This document shows, piece after piece, positions 12,548 to 27,688 of a stretch of DNA of 42,516 bases. How positions within the stretch are numbered: the stretch's first letter is position 1; each line of letters starts with the position of its first letter. The translations under genes were made by a program, and so were the position numbers. The stretch covers positions 1 to 42,516 of the forward strand of contig NZ_LN929764.1 of NCBI RefSeq assembly GCF_001493375.1, given 5' to 3'. Below the pieces are notes generated by a model, which saw nothing but the letters and a program-made list of their open reading frames with translations, did not search any database and was not told the origin of the DNA. The DNA comes from Streptomyces specialis (GTDB lineage: Bacteria > Actinomycetota > Actinomycetes > Streptomycetales > Streptomycetaceae).

Positions 12548-12643
12548 ACCGATCACCCGCCGCCGGAAGTTCACGGTCACGCACCGTGTGCCCCGGCAGG
12601 CCGACCCTCCGGCACGCCCTCGGCCCGATGAGGAACCGATCAC
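12545..12643 (+). repeat. 11-bp direct repeats flanking the gene 2-gene 3 gap
   Basis: GAACCGATCAC occurs at 12545-12555 and again at 12633-12643, 88 bases apart, almost exactly bracketing the intergenic gap. Between them is a 6-bp hairpin (CACGGT, 5-base loop, ACCGTG; 12572-12588). The hairpin is too weak and lacks a U tract, so I do not call it a terminator. Confidence 0.55.
12630..12635 (+). promoter_or_regulatory. Ribosome binding site for gene 3
   Basis: GAGGAA lies ten bases before ATG 12646. This favours that start over GTG 12586 or ATG 12628, which would add residues unlike a docking helix and, for 12628, place the ribosome site inside the gene. Confidence 0.65.
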
Positions 12644-12645
12644 GA

Positions 12646-15600
12646 ATGACTGACGACAGCAAGCTCCGCGACTACCTCAAGCGTGCCACTGTCGATCTGC
12701 GGCAGGTGCGTCAGCGTCTGCGGGACGCGGAGAGCCGTAACCACGAGCCGATCGCGATCGTCGGCATGAGCTGCCGCTTCCCGGGCGGGGTCACGACGCC
12801 CGAGGAGTTGTGGCGTCTGGTCGCCGAGGGCCGGGACGCGATCTCCGGCTTCCCGACCGACCGGGGCTGGGACCTCGACGCGCTCTTCGCGGATCCCGAG
12901 GCACCGGGCACGAGTTACGCCCGTGAGGGCGGATTCCTCCACGACGCCGCCGAGTTCGACCCGGCCTTCTTCGGTGTCGGTCCACGCGAAGCACTGGCAA
13001 TGGACCCGCAGCAGCGGTTGTTGCTGGAGGCGGCGTGGGAGTCGGTCGAGCGGGCGGCGATCGCGCCGACCGCGTTGCGGGGCACCCGGACGGGTGTGTT
13101 CGTGGGCGTGATGTACCACGACTACGTGTCACGCCTTCCCCGGCGGCCCGACGCCCTGGAGGGGTACATCGGCACGGGGAACTCCGGCAGTGTCGCCTCC
13201 GGCCGGATCGCCTACACCCTCGGCCTCGAAGGGCCGGCCGTCACCATCGACACGGCCTGCTCGGCCTCACTCGTCGCGATCCACCTCGCGGTGCAGGCGC
13301 TGCGGCAGAACGAGTGCGAACTCGCCCTGGCCGGTGGGGTGACGGTAATGGCGTCACCGAGCACCTTCATCGAGTTCAGCCGTCAGCGCGGACTTGCCCC
13401 GGATGGACGGTGTAAGGCGTTCGCGGAGGCGGCGGACGGAACCGGCTGGTCCGAGGGCGTCGGCATACTGCTCGTGGAACGTCTCGCGGACGCCCGCCGC
13501 AACGGGCATCCGGTGCTGGCCGTCATCCGGGGTTCGGCCGTCAACCAGGACGGCGCGTCCAACGGCCTCACCGCGCCCAACGGCCCGTCGCAGCAGCGCG
13601 TGATCCGCCAGGCCCTGGCCAACGCTCGCCTCACCGCGGCCGATATCGATGCCGTCGAGGCACACGGCACCGGTACCGCGCTCGGCGACCCGATCGAGGC
13701 GCAGGCGCTGCTGGCCACCTACGGACAGGAGCGTCCGGAGGAACAGCCCTTGTGGCTGGGCTCGTTGAAGTCGAACCTCGGGCATACCCAGGCCGCCGCC
13801 GGAGTCGGTGGTGTCATCAAGATGGTGATGGCCCTCCACAACGGCCTGCTGCCGCGCACGTTGCACGTCAACGAGCCGACGCCGCACGTCGATTGGGAGT
13901 CCGGCGCGGTCCGGCTGCTGACCGAACCCGTCCCCTGGCCGGAGGCGGGCGACGAACGGCCGCGTCGTGCCGCGGTGTCCGCGTTCGGCGTCAGCGGCAC
14001 CAACGCTCATCTGGTCCTGGAGCAGCCCTTGGAGCGGCTTTCCGAACGGCCTGCGGCGCGGACACCGGAACGGCCGGAACGGGCACGGGGGCCGGAGGAC
14101 GGCCAAGGGGCCGAGTCGCGGCCGGACATCGCCGACGAGGCGGCGGGGGAGGCCCGCCGACCGCTGCCGATCGTCCCATGGGTGCTGTCCGCCCGGGACG
14201 AGGACGCGCTCGCCGCCCAGGCCGGCCGGTTGCGGGAGCACTTGGCCGGGAATCCGGATCTCGACCCCGTCGACGTCGGGTTCTCCCTCGCCACGACGCG
14301 GTCCGCGTTCCAGCACCGCGCCGTGCTGTTCGTTCCGCCCGGCCCTGTTCCCGCGTCCGGCCCGGCGGATGCGCCCGGTCTGCCGGAACTGGCCGGCGGG
14401 TCCCCGGTGTCGGGTGCCGCGACCCTGGTCAGGGGCGCTGCCGAGAACGCCGCCGCACGTCAGGTCGCGTTCGTGTTTCCCGGGCAGGGCTCGCAGTGGC
14501 CGGGCATGGCGCTGCGGCTCCTGGACGACTCACCGGTGTTCCGCGACCGGCTGCACGCCTGTGCCGACGCGCTCACCCCGTATGTGGATTGGTCGTTGCC
14601 CGACGTGCTGCGGCAAGTGCCGGGCGCGCCGGGGCTGGACCGGGTGGATGTGGTGCAACCGGTCCTGTTCGCCGTCATGGTGTCCCTGGCCGAGCTGTGG
14701 CGTCATCATGGTGTCCATCCGGCCGCCGTCGCGGGTCACAGTCAGGGCGAGATCGCCGCCGCCTGCGTGGCGGGCGCGCTCTCTCTGGACGACGCGGCCC
14801 GGGTGGTCGCTCTGCGCAGCCGGGCCCTGATCGCGCTGGCCGGGCAGGGCGGCATGATGTCGGTCGCCCTGTCGCCCGAGCTGCTCGCTCCGCGCCTGGA
14901 GCCGTGGGGGGACCGGCTCTCCGTCGCTGCGGTCAACAGCCCCGCCTCGGTGGTGCTTTCCGGCGATCCCGACGCGCTGCGCCGGCTCCGCGACGAGCTG
15001 GCAGCCGACGAGGTGCGGGCCCGGCTCATCGCCGTCGACTACGCGTCGCACGGACCGCACGTCGAGGCGGTGCGTGACCGGGTCCTCGCCGACCTGGCGG
15101 GCATCGCGCCGCGTTCCGCCCCGGATGTGCTGTTCTACTCCGCGGTCACCGGGGGGCCGTTGGACACCACGGAGTTGGACGCCGACTACTGGTACCGGAA
15201 TCTGCGGCGGACGGTCCGGTTCGAGGAGGTCACCCGGGCGCTGGTCGGTGACGGGCATGGCGCGCTCATCGAGATGAGTCCGCACCCGGTGCTGACCGTC
15301 GGTCTGCAGGAGACGTTGCACGCGATGGGCAGTTCGGCCGCCGCGCTGGGCACCCTGCGCCGGGACGAGGGCGGGCTGGACCGGTTCCTGCGGTCGGCGG
15401 CCGAGGCCCATGTGCACGGTGTGGAAGTCGACTGGAGCGCGGTGTTCGCGGGAACGGGCGCCCGCGTGGTGGCGTTGCCGACCTACCCGTTCCAGCGGCG
15501 GCGGTTCTGGCTGGACGCGCCGCCGGCCGCGGGGGATGCGGCCGGTCTGGGGCTGGGGGCGGCCCAACACCCCATGCTGGGAGCGGTCGTCACACCGGCG

Positions 15601-18600
15601 GACGCGGACGGCCTGCTGCTGTCCGGGCACTTGTCGGCGCGGACCCACCCGTGGCTCGCGGATCACGTGGTGCTGGACACGCTGATCCTGCCGGGCACCG
15701 CCTTCGTCGAACTGGCCGTCCAGGCGGGCGATCACGTCGGCTGCGAACGGCTGGAGGAGCTGACGCACCAGGCGCCGTTCGTCCTCCCGGGTCACGGCCA
15801 GGGCGGTGGGGTCGCCGTGCAGGTGTCGGTCGGTGCGGCCGACGCGGCGGGGCGGCGCGCGTTGGGCGTCTGGTCGCGTCCGGACGACGCGTTGCCGGAC
15901 GCCGCCTGGACCTGCCACGGAACGGGCGTCCTGGCCCCCGGCGACGCGGAAACGGGCGGAGTGGCTCAGGCGGCGGAGCCGGAGGCGTTCACCGCGTGGC
16001 CGCCACCCGGCACGACGCCGCTGGACCTCACCGGCTTCTACGACCGGCTCGCGGAGCGGTCGTTCGACTACGGCCCGGCCTTCCGTGGGTTGCGGGCCGC
16101 ATGGCGGCGCGGTGACGAGGTGTTCGCCGAAGTCGCCCTGCCGCAGGGGGTGGACCCGGCCGGTTTCGCCCTGCACCCCGCGCTGCTCGACGCGGCGCTG
16201 CACGCCGTCGGGTTCGGGCCGCTCGGTGATGCCCCGGACGGCCGGCTCGCGTTCGCCTGGGAGGACGTGTGCCTGCACGCCTCCGGCGCGACGGAGTTGC
16301 GGGTCAGGATTGCGGCGACCGGGCAGGACCGGGTGGCGGTGACGGCCGCCGACGTGACGGGCCGCGCGGTGCTGTCCGTGTCAGCCCTGACGTTCCGCTC
16401 GACGGCGCCCGAGGATCTGCGGGGCCCGGGCGCCGCGCGGCACGAGGCGCTGTACCGCGTCGACTGGACGCCGCTACGGCTGGACGCCACCGCGTCCGGC
16501 CCCCAGGACGCGCGCCGCTGGGCCGTTCTGACCGCCCCTGGCGATCAGGACGGTCCGCGAACGGCGGCGCGTGCGCTGCGCGCCCCGTCGTATCCCGATG
16601 TGGCGGCGCTGGCGGAGGCCGTCACCGCGTCGGGGACCACCCCGCCCGACGCGGTGATGGCTGAACTACCGCGCACGCACGGCGAGATCGACAGGGACGA
16701 CAGCGGCAGGAACGGGGAGGGCGGCGGTGGTCCGCAGTCCGTGCGCGACACGGCCGCGCGGGCGCTCACCCTGGTCCGCGCCTGGCTCGCGGACGAACGG
16801 CTCGCGGCGTCCCGCCTGGTCCTGCTGACACGTGGCGCGACACCGCCCAACGCGGCGGCCGGGGGCGGCGATCTGGGGCACGCGGCCGTGTGGGGCCTGG
16901 TCCGCTCCGCGCAGACCGAACACCCGGACCGGCTCGTCCTCATCGACCTGGATGCACGGAACGACGACGGTGGCGCGTATGACGCCCTACCTGCGGCCGT
17001 CGCCACCGGCGAACCCCAACTCGCCCTCCGCGACGGCGATGACGGCGCCCCGCAGATGCTGGTGCCGCGCCTGGCGCACGTCCCCGCCGACGAACCCGGG
17101 GCGCCGACCGATGCGGTGCCAACGACGACACCACCGCTCGACCCGGACGGAACGGTGCTGATCACCGGCGGCACGGGAGCTCTCGGGCGCCTCGTGGCCC
17201 GTCATCTCGTCACCGCGCACGGCGTCCGCCACCTGCTCCTGACCAGTCGCCGGGGCCCGGACGCCGAGGGCGCGGACGCGTTGCGCGCGGAACTCGCCGC
17301 GCTGGGCACCGAGGTCACCGTCGCCGCCTGCGACGCCACCGAACGCGCGGCGCTGGCCGACACATTGAGCGGCATCCCGGCGGAGCGGCCCCTGACCGCG
17401 GTGGTGCACGCCGCGGCCGTGGTCGACGGGGGCCTCGTCGCGCCCCTCACCGCCGGCCAACTCGACCGCGTGCTGCGCGCCAAGGCCGACGCCGCGTGGC
17501 ACCTGCACGAGTTGACCCGCCACCTGAACCTGTCGGCGTTCGTGCTGTTCTCGTCCCTCGCCGGGGTCGTGGGCGGCGCCGGACAAGGCGCGTACGCGGC
17601 GGGCAACGCGTGCCTCGACGCTCTCGCCCACCACCGGGCCGCCGCGGGGCTGCCCGCCGTGTCCCTCGCGTGGGGCGTGTGGGCCGAGCGGGGTGAGCAG
17701 ACCCACCTGGCGGCAACCGACCTGGCCCGGATGGGCCGTTCGGGCATCGTCCCGCTGCCGGTGGACGAGGCGCTGGCGTTGTTCGACACGGCGCTGACCG
17801 CATCCGCGACCGACCCGGCCCTGGTGCCCGTCCGTCTCGACCCGGCCGCGCTGCGCGCCCGTTCCGACGCGGCGGGCGGGCCGCCCGCGCTGCTGCGGGG
17901 GTTGGTCCGTACGCCCGGGCGCCGCACGGTGGCCCGCTCCACGGCGGGCGACGGACGCGCCGACGCCGAGGCGAAGCGCCTGGCCGCCCTGCCTCCGGGT
18001 GAACTGCGCGATCACCTGCTGGATCTGGTCCGCACACACGTCGCCGCGATCCTCGGCCACGACACGCCGGACGCCACGGCCCGCACCATCGCGCCCGAAC
18101 GAGCCTTCCGGGAGCTGGGCTTCGACTCGCTCGCCGCGATGGAGCTGCGGAACCGGATCGGCGCGGCGACGGCGCTCCGACTGCCGCCGACCGTCGTCTT
18201 CGACCACCCGACGCCCGCCGCTCTCGCCGCGCATCTGGCAACGGAGGTCGGCGGCCCGGGCGGTGACCTATCGGGCACCGAAGCAACGACAACGGCCGGG
18301 GAGCGGCGAACCGTTGACGACCCGATCGCGATCATCGGCATGGCCTGCCGTTTCCCCGGCGACGCGGACAGCCCCGAGGCGCTGTGGCGGTTGCTCGCCG
18401 ACGGCCGGGAAGCCATCACCCCGTTCCCCGCCGACCGGGGATGGGATCTCGACGCGTTGTACGACCCCGCCCCGGGCACCCCGGGCCGCTGCTCGGTCCG
18501 CGAAGGGGGATTCCTGTACGGCGCGGGCGACTTCGACCCCGAGCCGTTCCGTATCTCGCCGCGTGAGGCCCTCGCCATGGACCCGCAGCAACGGCTGCTG

Positions 18601-21540
18601 CTGGAGGTCACCTGGGAGGCCGTCGAACGTGCCGGTATCGCTCCGACCGCGCTGCGCGCCACCCCGACCGGGGTGTTCGCCGGCACCAACGGCCAGGACT
18701 ACGCGGCCGGTTCCGCTCAGTCGGGCGGGGACGACGACCGGGACGGGGTCGACGAGGGGCATCTGCTGACGGCCAACTCGGCGGCCGTGCTCTCCGGACG
18801 GATCGCGTACACGCTGGGTCTCGAAGGGCCCGCGATGACGGTGGACACGGCCTGCTCGTCGTCCCTCGTCGCGCTCCATCTGGCCGCGCAGGCGCTGCGG
18901 CGCGGTGAATGCGGCCTGGCTCTCGCGGGCGGGGTGACGGTGATGGCCACTCCGGGCGCGCTCATCGGGTTCAGCCGCCAGCGCGGGCTGTCCCCGGACG
19001 GCCGGTGCCGCGCTTTCGCCGCCGACGCCGACGGAACCGGACTGTCCGAGGGCGCCGGGATGTTGCTGCTGGAACGGCTGTCCGACGCCCGCCGCAACGG
19101 TCACCCGGTGCTCGCCGTGGTGCGCGGTTCGGCCGTCAACCAGGACGGCGCGTCCAACGGCATGACCGCGCCCAACGGCCCCGCCCAGCAGCGCGTCATC
19201 CGCCAGGCCCTCGCCAACGCCGGTCTCTCGCCTGCCGACATCGACGCGGTCGAGGCGCACGGCACCGGTACCCGGCTCGGGGATCCGATCGAGGCCGAGG
19301 CGCTGCTCGCGACCTACGGCCAGGACCGGCCCGCCGAACGCCCGCTGTGGCTGGGCTCGGTGAAGTCGAACCTCGGCCACACCCAGGCCGCCGCCGGGGT
19401 CGCCGGAATCATGAAGATGGTGCTGGCCCTCGGGCACGGGGAGTTGCCCCCCACCCTGCACGCCGGGGAGCCGTCCCCGCACGTCGACTGGGACTCCGGC
19501 CCGGTGAAGCTGCTGACGACACCACGGCCCTGGCCCGGACCGGAGACGAACGGATCGCCGCGCCGCGCCGGGGTGTCGTCGTTCGGGGTGAGCGGCACCA
19601 ACGCCCACGTCATCATCGAGCAGGCCCCCGAACTTCCGGCTCCGCAGCGGCACTCCGGCACCGGCGACACGCCCGCGCCCCCCTCCGGAGCCGTGCCGTG
19701 GGTGCTGTCCGCGATGACGCCCGGCGCGCTGCGCGCCCAAGCTGCACGGCTGCACGCGCATCTCGCCACCGAGGTGCCGGGGCGGCCCGCGGTCGACATC
19801 GGCCACGCCCTGGCCACCACGCGGGCCGCGCTGCCGCACCGCGCCGCCGTTGTCGCCGCCGACCGTGACCAGCTCCTGGCCGGGCTCACCGCCCTCGCCC
19901 GGAGCGAGACACCGCCCGGCACCTTCACCGGAACGGCGGCGCCGGACGGGCGCGTCGCGTTCGTCTTCGCCGGCCAGGGCGGCCAGCGCACCGGCATGGG
20001 CGCCGAGCTGCACACCGCGCACCCCGTGTTCGCCGAGGCGTTCGACGAGGTCTGCGCCGCGCTGGACCCGTATCTGGACAGTGAACGACCCCTGCGCGAT
20101 CTGGTGTTCGGGGACAGCGGTGGTGACAGCGGCACCGGTCAACGCGACGGCGGACCGCTGCACGACACGGGCTGGGCGCAGCCCGCGCTGTTCGCCCTCG
20201 AAATCGCGCTGTTCCGGCTGCTGGACTCGTGGGGGGTGCGCCCGTCGCTGCTCACCGGCCACTCCATCGGTGAACTGGCCGCGGTCCACGCCGCCGGAGC
20301 CCTTCAACTCCCGGACGCCGCCCGCCTCGTGGCGGCCCGGGGACGCCTCATGCGGGCGCTGCCGCCCGGTGGGGCGATGGTCGCCGTGCGGGCCGCCGAG
20401 GCCGACGTGCTGCCGCTGCTGGCCGGGCACGAGGACCGGGTGGGCATCGCGGCGGTCAACGGCCCCACGTCGGTGGTGCTTTCGGGCGAGGCGGAAACGG
20501 TCGCGGCGCTCGCCGCCCGCTTCCCCCGCGCCAAACGGCTCGCCGTGTCGCACGCGTTCCACTCGCCGCTGATGGACCCGATGCTCGCGGAGTTCCGCGC
20601 TGTCGCCACCGGGCTCACGTTCACCGAACCCCGCGTGCCCATCGTCTCCACCGTCACCGGCGGACAACTGACCGCCGCCGAACTGGCCGACCCCGACCAC
20701 TGGGTGCGGCACACCCGGCAGACCGTCCGGTTCGCCGACGCGCTCGGCGCGGTCGCCGCCCGGTCCGTCGCGGCCTGCGTCGAACTCGGCCCGGACGGCA
20801 CGCTCAGCTCCCTCGCCCGGGAAGTGCTGGGTGGGGACGTGGCCACCGTCCCCATGCTGCGTCCCGGTCGCCCCGAGGACCACTGCGCGACGGCGGCCCT
20901 CGCCCGGCTCCACATAGCCGGCGCGCACGTGGACTGGCCGCGGTACTTCGCGGAGCGCGGCAGCACCGCGACACATGTCGCCCTGCCCACCTACGCGTTC
21001 GACCACAAGACTTACTGGCTCGCCCCAACCGGGCCCGCCGCGGCGGGAACGCTCGGCGCCGGTCCCGCCGACCCGGCGGAGTCGGAGTTCTGGGAGTCTG
21101 TCGAACGGGCCGATGTGGCGGCGCTCACCGAACAACTCGACGTGCCCGGTGACACCCCGCTCGACGCGCTGCTTCCCGCCCTCTCCGACTGGCGGCGGCG
21201 GCAACGCGACCGCTCCACCGTCGACGCCCTGCGCTACCACGCCGTGTGGCGCCCCATCACGGGCGGCACCAACACCCCCGTGCTGCACGGAACATGGGTC
21301 ATGGTGACACCGGACGGCAGCGGCCACGACACGGCAGCCGCCGACGCGGTGGCGGCGGCGCTCACCGCCCACGGCGCCGGCATCGTGCGGCTCACCGCCG
21401 CACGCGACGACACCCCCGCGACCCTGGCCGAGCGGCTGCGGCAGCACACCGCCGACACCGAAGTCCCCGGCGTGCTCTCGCTGCTCGCCCTGGACGAATC
21501 CGACCGGTTCCTCCTCCGCGGGAGCGCGAGATGCGTATAG
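12646..21540 (+). CDS. Type I modular polyketide synthase, gene 3 first piece (modules D and start of E)
   Basis: Starts at ATG 12646 with a docking coiled coil ([20 protein letters not shown]). Module D: KS Cys205, AT Ser699 in GHSQG with YASH at 799-802 (methylmalonyl-CoA signature), DH His1007 and Asp1182, KR Tyr1650, ACP Ser1828. Module E begins with KS Cys2070, AT Ser2540 (GHSIG) with HAFH at 2636 (malonyl), then the SEFWESVE...[10 protein letters not shown] linker typical of modules that go straight from AT to KR. The frame stops at TAG 21538-21540 in the middle of the KR structural subdomain. It resumes in the same frame after 21547 with residues (GLALTTALARAL) that continue the domain. 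The stop lies inside diverged sequencing adapter, so this is one piece of a longer gene rather than a true C-terminus. Module D's DH has Asp for Gly in HxxxGxxxxP ([10 protein letters not shown]), and its KS-AT linker is unusually long. Confidence 0.92.
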   Translation: MTDDSKLRDYLKRATVDLRQVRQRLRDAESRNHEPIAIVGMSCRFPGGVTTPEELWRLVAEGRDAISGFPTDRGWDLDALFADPEAPGTSYAREGGFLHDAAEFDPAFFGVGPREALAMDPQQRLLLEAAWESVERAAIAPTALRGTRTGVFVGVMYHDYVSRLPRRPDALEGYIGTGNSGSVASGRIAYTLGLEGPAVTIDTACSASLVAIHLAVQALRQNECELALAGGVTVMASPSTFIEFSRQRGLAPDGRCKAFAEAADGTGWSEGVGILLVERLADARRNGHPVLAVIRGSAVNQDGASNGLTAPNGPSQQRVIRQALANARLTAADIDAVEAHGTGTALGDPIEAQALLATYGQERPEEQPLWLGSLKSNLGHTQAAAGVGGVIKMVMALHNGLLPRTLHVNEPTPHVDWESGAVRLLTEPVPWPEAGDERPRRAAVSAFGVSGTNAHLVLEQPLERLSERPAARTPERPERARGPEDGQGAESRPDIADEAAGEARRPLPIVPWVLSARDEDALAAQAGRLREHLAGNPDLDPVDVGFSLATTRSAFQHRAVLFVPPGPVPASGPADAPGLPELAGGSPVSGAATLVRGAAENAAARQVAFVFPGQGSQWPGMALRLLDDSPVFRDRLHACADALTPYVDWSLPDVLRQVPGAPGLDRVDVVQPVLFAVMVSLAELWRHHGVHPAAVAGHSQGEIAAACVAGALSLDDAARVVALRSRALIALAGQGGMMSVALSPELLAPRLEPWGDRLSVAAVNSPASVVLSGDPDALRRLRDELAADEVRARLIAVDYASHGPHVEAVRDRVLADLAGIAPRSAPDVLFYSAVTGGPLDTTELDADYWYRNLRRTVRFEEVTRALVGDGHGALIEMSPHPVLTVGLQETLHAMGSSAAALGTLRRDEGGLDRFLRSAAEAHVHGVEVDWSAVFAGTGARVVALPTYPFQRRRFWLDAPPAAGDAAGLGLGAAQHPMLGAVVTPADADGLLLSGHLSARTHPWLADHVVLDTLILPGTAFVELAVQAGDHVGCERLEELTHQAPFVLPGHGQGGGVAVQVSVGAADAAGRRALGVWSRPDDALPDAAWTCHGTGVLAPGDAETGGVAQAAEPEAFTAWPPPGTTPLDLTGFYDRLAERSFDYGPAFRGLRAAWRRGDEVFAEVALPQGVDPAGFALHPALLDAALHAVGFGPLGDAPDGRLAFAWEDVCLHASGATELRVRIAATGQDRVAVTAADVTGRAVLSVSALTFRSTAPEDLRGPGAARHEALYRVDWTPLRLDATASGPQDARRWAVLTAPGDQDGPRTAARALRAPSYPDVAALAEAVTASGTTPPDAVMAELPRTHGEIDRDDSGRNGEGGGGPQSVRDTAARALTLVRAWLADERLAASRLVLLTRGATPPNAAAGGGDLGHAAVWGLVRSAQTEHPDRLVLIDLDARNDDGGAYDALPAAVATGEPQLALRDGDDGAPQMLVPRLAHVPADEPGAPTDAVPTTTPPLDPDGTVLITGGTGALGRLVARHLVTAHGVRHLLLTSRRGPDAEGADALRAELAALGTEVTVAACDATERAALADTLSGIPAERPLTAVVHAAAVVDGGLVAPLTAGQLDRVLRAKADAAWHLHELTRHLNLSAFVLFSSLAGVVGGAGQGAYAAGNACLDALAHHRAAAGLPAVSLAWGVWAERGEQTHLAATDLARMGRSGIVPLPVDEALALFDTALTASATDPALVPVRLDPAALRARSDAAGGPPALLRGLVRTPGRRTVARSTAGDGRADAEAKRLAALPPGELRDHLLDLVRTHVAAILGHDTPDATARTIAPERAFRELGFDSLAAMELRNRIGAATALRLPPTVVFDHPTPAALAAHLATEVGGPGGDLSGTEATTTAGERRTVDDPIAIIGMACRFPGDADSPEALWRLLADGREAITPFPADRGWDLDALYDPAPGTPGRCSVREGGFLYGAGDFDPEPFRISPREALAMDPQQRLLLEVTWEAVERAGIAPTALRATPTGVFAGTNGQDYAAGSAQSGGDDDRDGVDEGHLLTANSAAVLSGRIAYTLGLEGPAMTVDTACSSSLVALHLAAQALRRGECGLALAGGVTVMATPGALIGFSRQRGLSPDGRCRAFAADADGTGLSEGAGMLLLERLSDARRNGHPVLAVVRGSAVNQDGASNGMTAPNGPAQQRVIRQALANAGLSPADIDAVEAHGTGTRLGDPIEAEALLATYGQDRPAERPLWLGSVKSNLGHTQAAAGVAGIMKMVLALGHGELPPTLHAGEPSPHVDWDSGPVKLLTTPRPWPGPETNGSPRRAGVSSFGVSGTNAHVIIEQAPELPAPQRHSGTGDTPAPPSGAVPWVLSAMTPGALRAQAARLHAHLATEVPGRPAVDIGHALATTRAALPHRAAVVAADRDQLLAGLTALARSETPPGTFTGTAAPDGRVAFVFAGQGGQRTGMGAELHTAHPVFAEAFDEVCAALDPYLDSERPLRDLVFGDSGGDSGTGQRDGGPLHDTGWAQPALFALEIALFRLLDSWGVRPSLLTGHSIGELAAVHAAGALQLPDAARLVAARGRLMRALPPGGAMVAVRAAEADVLPLLAGHEDRVGIAAVNGPTSVVLSGEAETVAALAARFPRAKRLAVSHAFHSPLMDPMLAEFRAVATGLTFTEPRVPIVSTVTGGQLTAAELADPDHWVRHTRQTVRFADALGAVAARSVAACVELGPDGTLSSLAREVLGGDVATVPMLRPGRPEDHCATAALARLHIAGAHVDWPRYFAERGSTATHVALPTYAFDHKTYWLAPTGPAAAGTLGAGPADPAESEFWESVERADVAALTEQLDVPGDTPLDALLPALSDWRRRQRDRSTVDALRYHAVWRPITGGTNTPVLHGTWVMVTPDGSGHDTAAADAVAAALTAHGAGIVRLTAARDDTPATLAERLRQHTADTEVPGVLSLLALDESDRFLLRGSARCV
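12738..18245 (+). other. PKS module D: KS-AT(methylmalonyl)-DH-KR-ACP
   Basis: Approximate domains are KS 12738-14020, AT 14467-15400, DH 15545-16410, KR 16440-17920 and ACP 18010-18245. This is the only module here with GHSQG plus YASH, so it should insert a methyl branch. The KS active site is TACSAS rather than TACSSS. DH reads [10 protein letters not shown] (Gly replaced by Asp), so its activity is likely but less certain. KR has VDG where B-type enzymes have LDD and lacks the A-type Trp, so its stereochemistry cannot be assigned firmly; the catalytic Tyr is at 17593-17595. Confidence 0.88.
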
Positions 21541-21547
21541 GAGGCAG
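21507..21547 (+). other. Diverged Nextera P5-side adapter inside gene 3 (assembly artefact)
   Basis: Bases 21529-21547 match the Tn5 mosaic end AGATGTGTATAAGAGACAG at 16 of 19 positions, the differences being T-to-C and two A-to-G. The 14 bases before them match the Nextera read-1 adapter at 9 of 14 positions. The 8 bases before that (21507-21514) share TCCTC with the S503 index (TATCCTCT). On the minus strand it translates as SYTHLALP, close to the SYTHLTLP peptide given by this adapter. It introduces the TAG at 21538. Genomic sequence resumes at about 21548. Confidence 0.82.
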
Positions 21548-27265
<5,718 letters not shown>

Positions 27266-27282
<17 letters not shown>

Positions 27283-27386
27283 GATGATGTGGATGTGAGG
27301 CATTGCTTATTTGGTTTTTTCAAGCGGAGGACGGCATTCGTGTTTCCTGCCTGGCTCGTGGGCTCGGAAATGTGTATAAGGGACAG
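27266..27386 (+). other. Nextera P7 adapter with N703-like index plus read-through junk (assembly artefact)
   Basis: In order: 27266-27314 is AT-rich sequence unlike the rest. 27315-27320 is six T. 27321-27344 matches the Illumina P7 sequence at 19 of 24 positions. 27345-27352 (TCCTGCCT) differs by one base from index N703 (TTCTGCCT). 27353-27367 matches the Nextera read-2 adapter at 14 of 15, and 27368-27386 matches the mosaic end at 17 of 19. It translates as GSEMCIRDS on the plus strand and LSLIHISEPTS on the minus strand. Poly-T outside P7 is what reverse-complemented adapter read-through gives. Genomic sequence resumes at 27387. Confidence 0.95.
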
Positions 27387-27657
27387 CCACCTGCGCGCCC
27401 GGCTCGCGCCCCACACCGCCGACACACCACCCGGCCCCGACCACCCGACCGAGGCGGAGGAGAACGACATCCGCCGCGTCCTTGCGGCGATCCCCATCCG
27501 GCGCCTGAAGGAGGCCGGAATCATGCCCGCTCTGCTCCGGCTCGCGGACCCCGCACCCCGGCCGAACCGCTCCGACACCGAGGTCGACGCGGACTCCATC
27601 GCCGCGATGGACGTCGACGCACTCGTCCAACTCGCCCTCGGCGACAGCGAATCCTGA
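27387..27657 (+). CDS. C-terminal docking region of gene 3 polyketide synthase (third piece)
   Basis: Coding resumes right after the adapter, in the frame of modules D-F. HLRARLAP is the normal last helix of an ACP (compare LATHL and LVEHL in other modules). Then follows a docking region with a dimerising segment (EENDIRRVLAAIPIRRLKEAG) and a terminal helix, AAMDVDALVQLALGDSES, ending at TGA 27655. About 15 ACP residues that should join TGLRLP to HLRARL are missing. A gene finder could call GTG 27289-27657 as a 122-residue orphan protein; its first ~33 residues would be translated adapter and junk. The tail differs in type from those of genes 1, 2 and 4 and suits the [15 protein letters not shown] start of gene 4, 31 bases downstream. 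Confidence 0.88.
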
Positions 27658-27670
27658 AGCACGCCCGAAC

Positions 27671-27676
27671 AGGGAG
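27671..27676 (+). promoter_or_regulatory. Ribosome binding site for gene 4
   Basis: AGGGAG lies 12 bases before ATG 27689 and 6 bases before an in-frame TTG at 27683. Spacing favours TTG, codon preference favours ATG; the two differ by two residues. Confidence 0.6.
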
Positions 27677-27688
27677 CACACCTTGACC

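Noticed and set aside
12572..12588. Rho-independent terminator between genes 2 and 3
   Set aside because: The stem is only six pairs with no T tract, and the downstream gene is the next collinear PKS.
21538..21540. Genuine end of a PKS gene or an evolved gene split
   Set aside because: The stop lies mid-domain without a docking region, inside adapter-like sequence, and the frame continues unchanged.
21529..21547. Tn5 transposon ends as evidence of a natural mobile element here and at 27368 and 42428
   Set aside because: There is no transposase, no target duplication and no second end facing the first. At 27.3 kb and the right end the Illumina adapter and index sequences are attached, so these are library artefacts.
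27289..27657. A small 122-residue stand-alone protein
   Set aside because: Its N-terminal third is translated adapter and junk. The rest is the ACP end and docking tail of gene 3.
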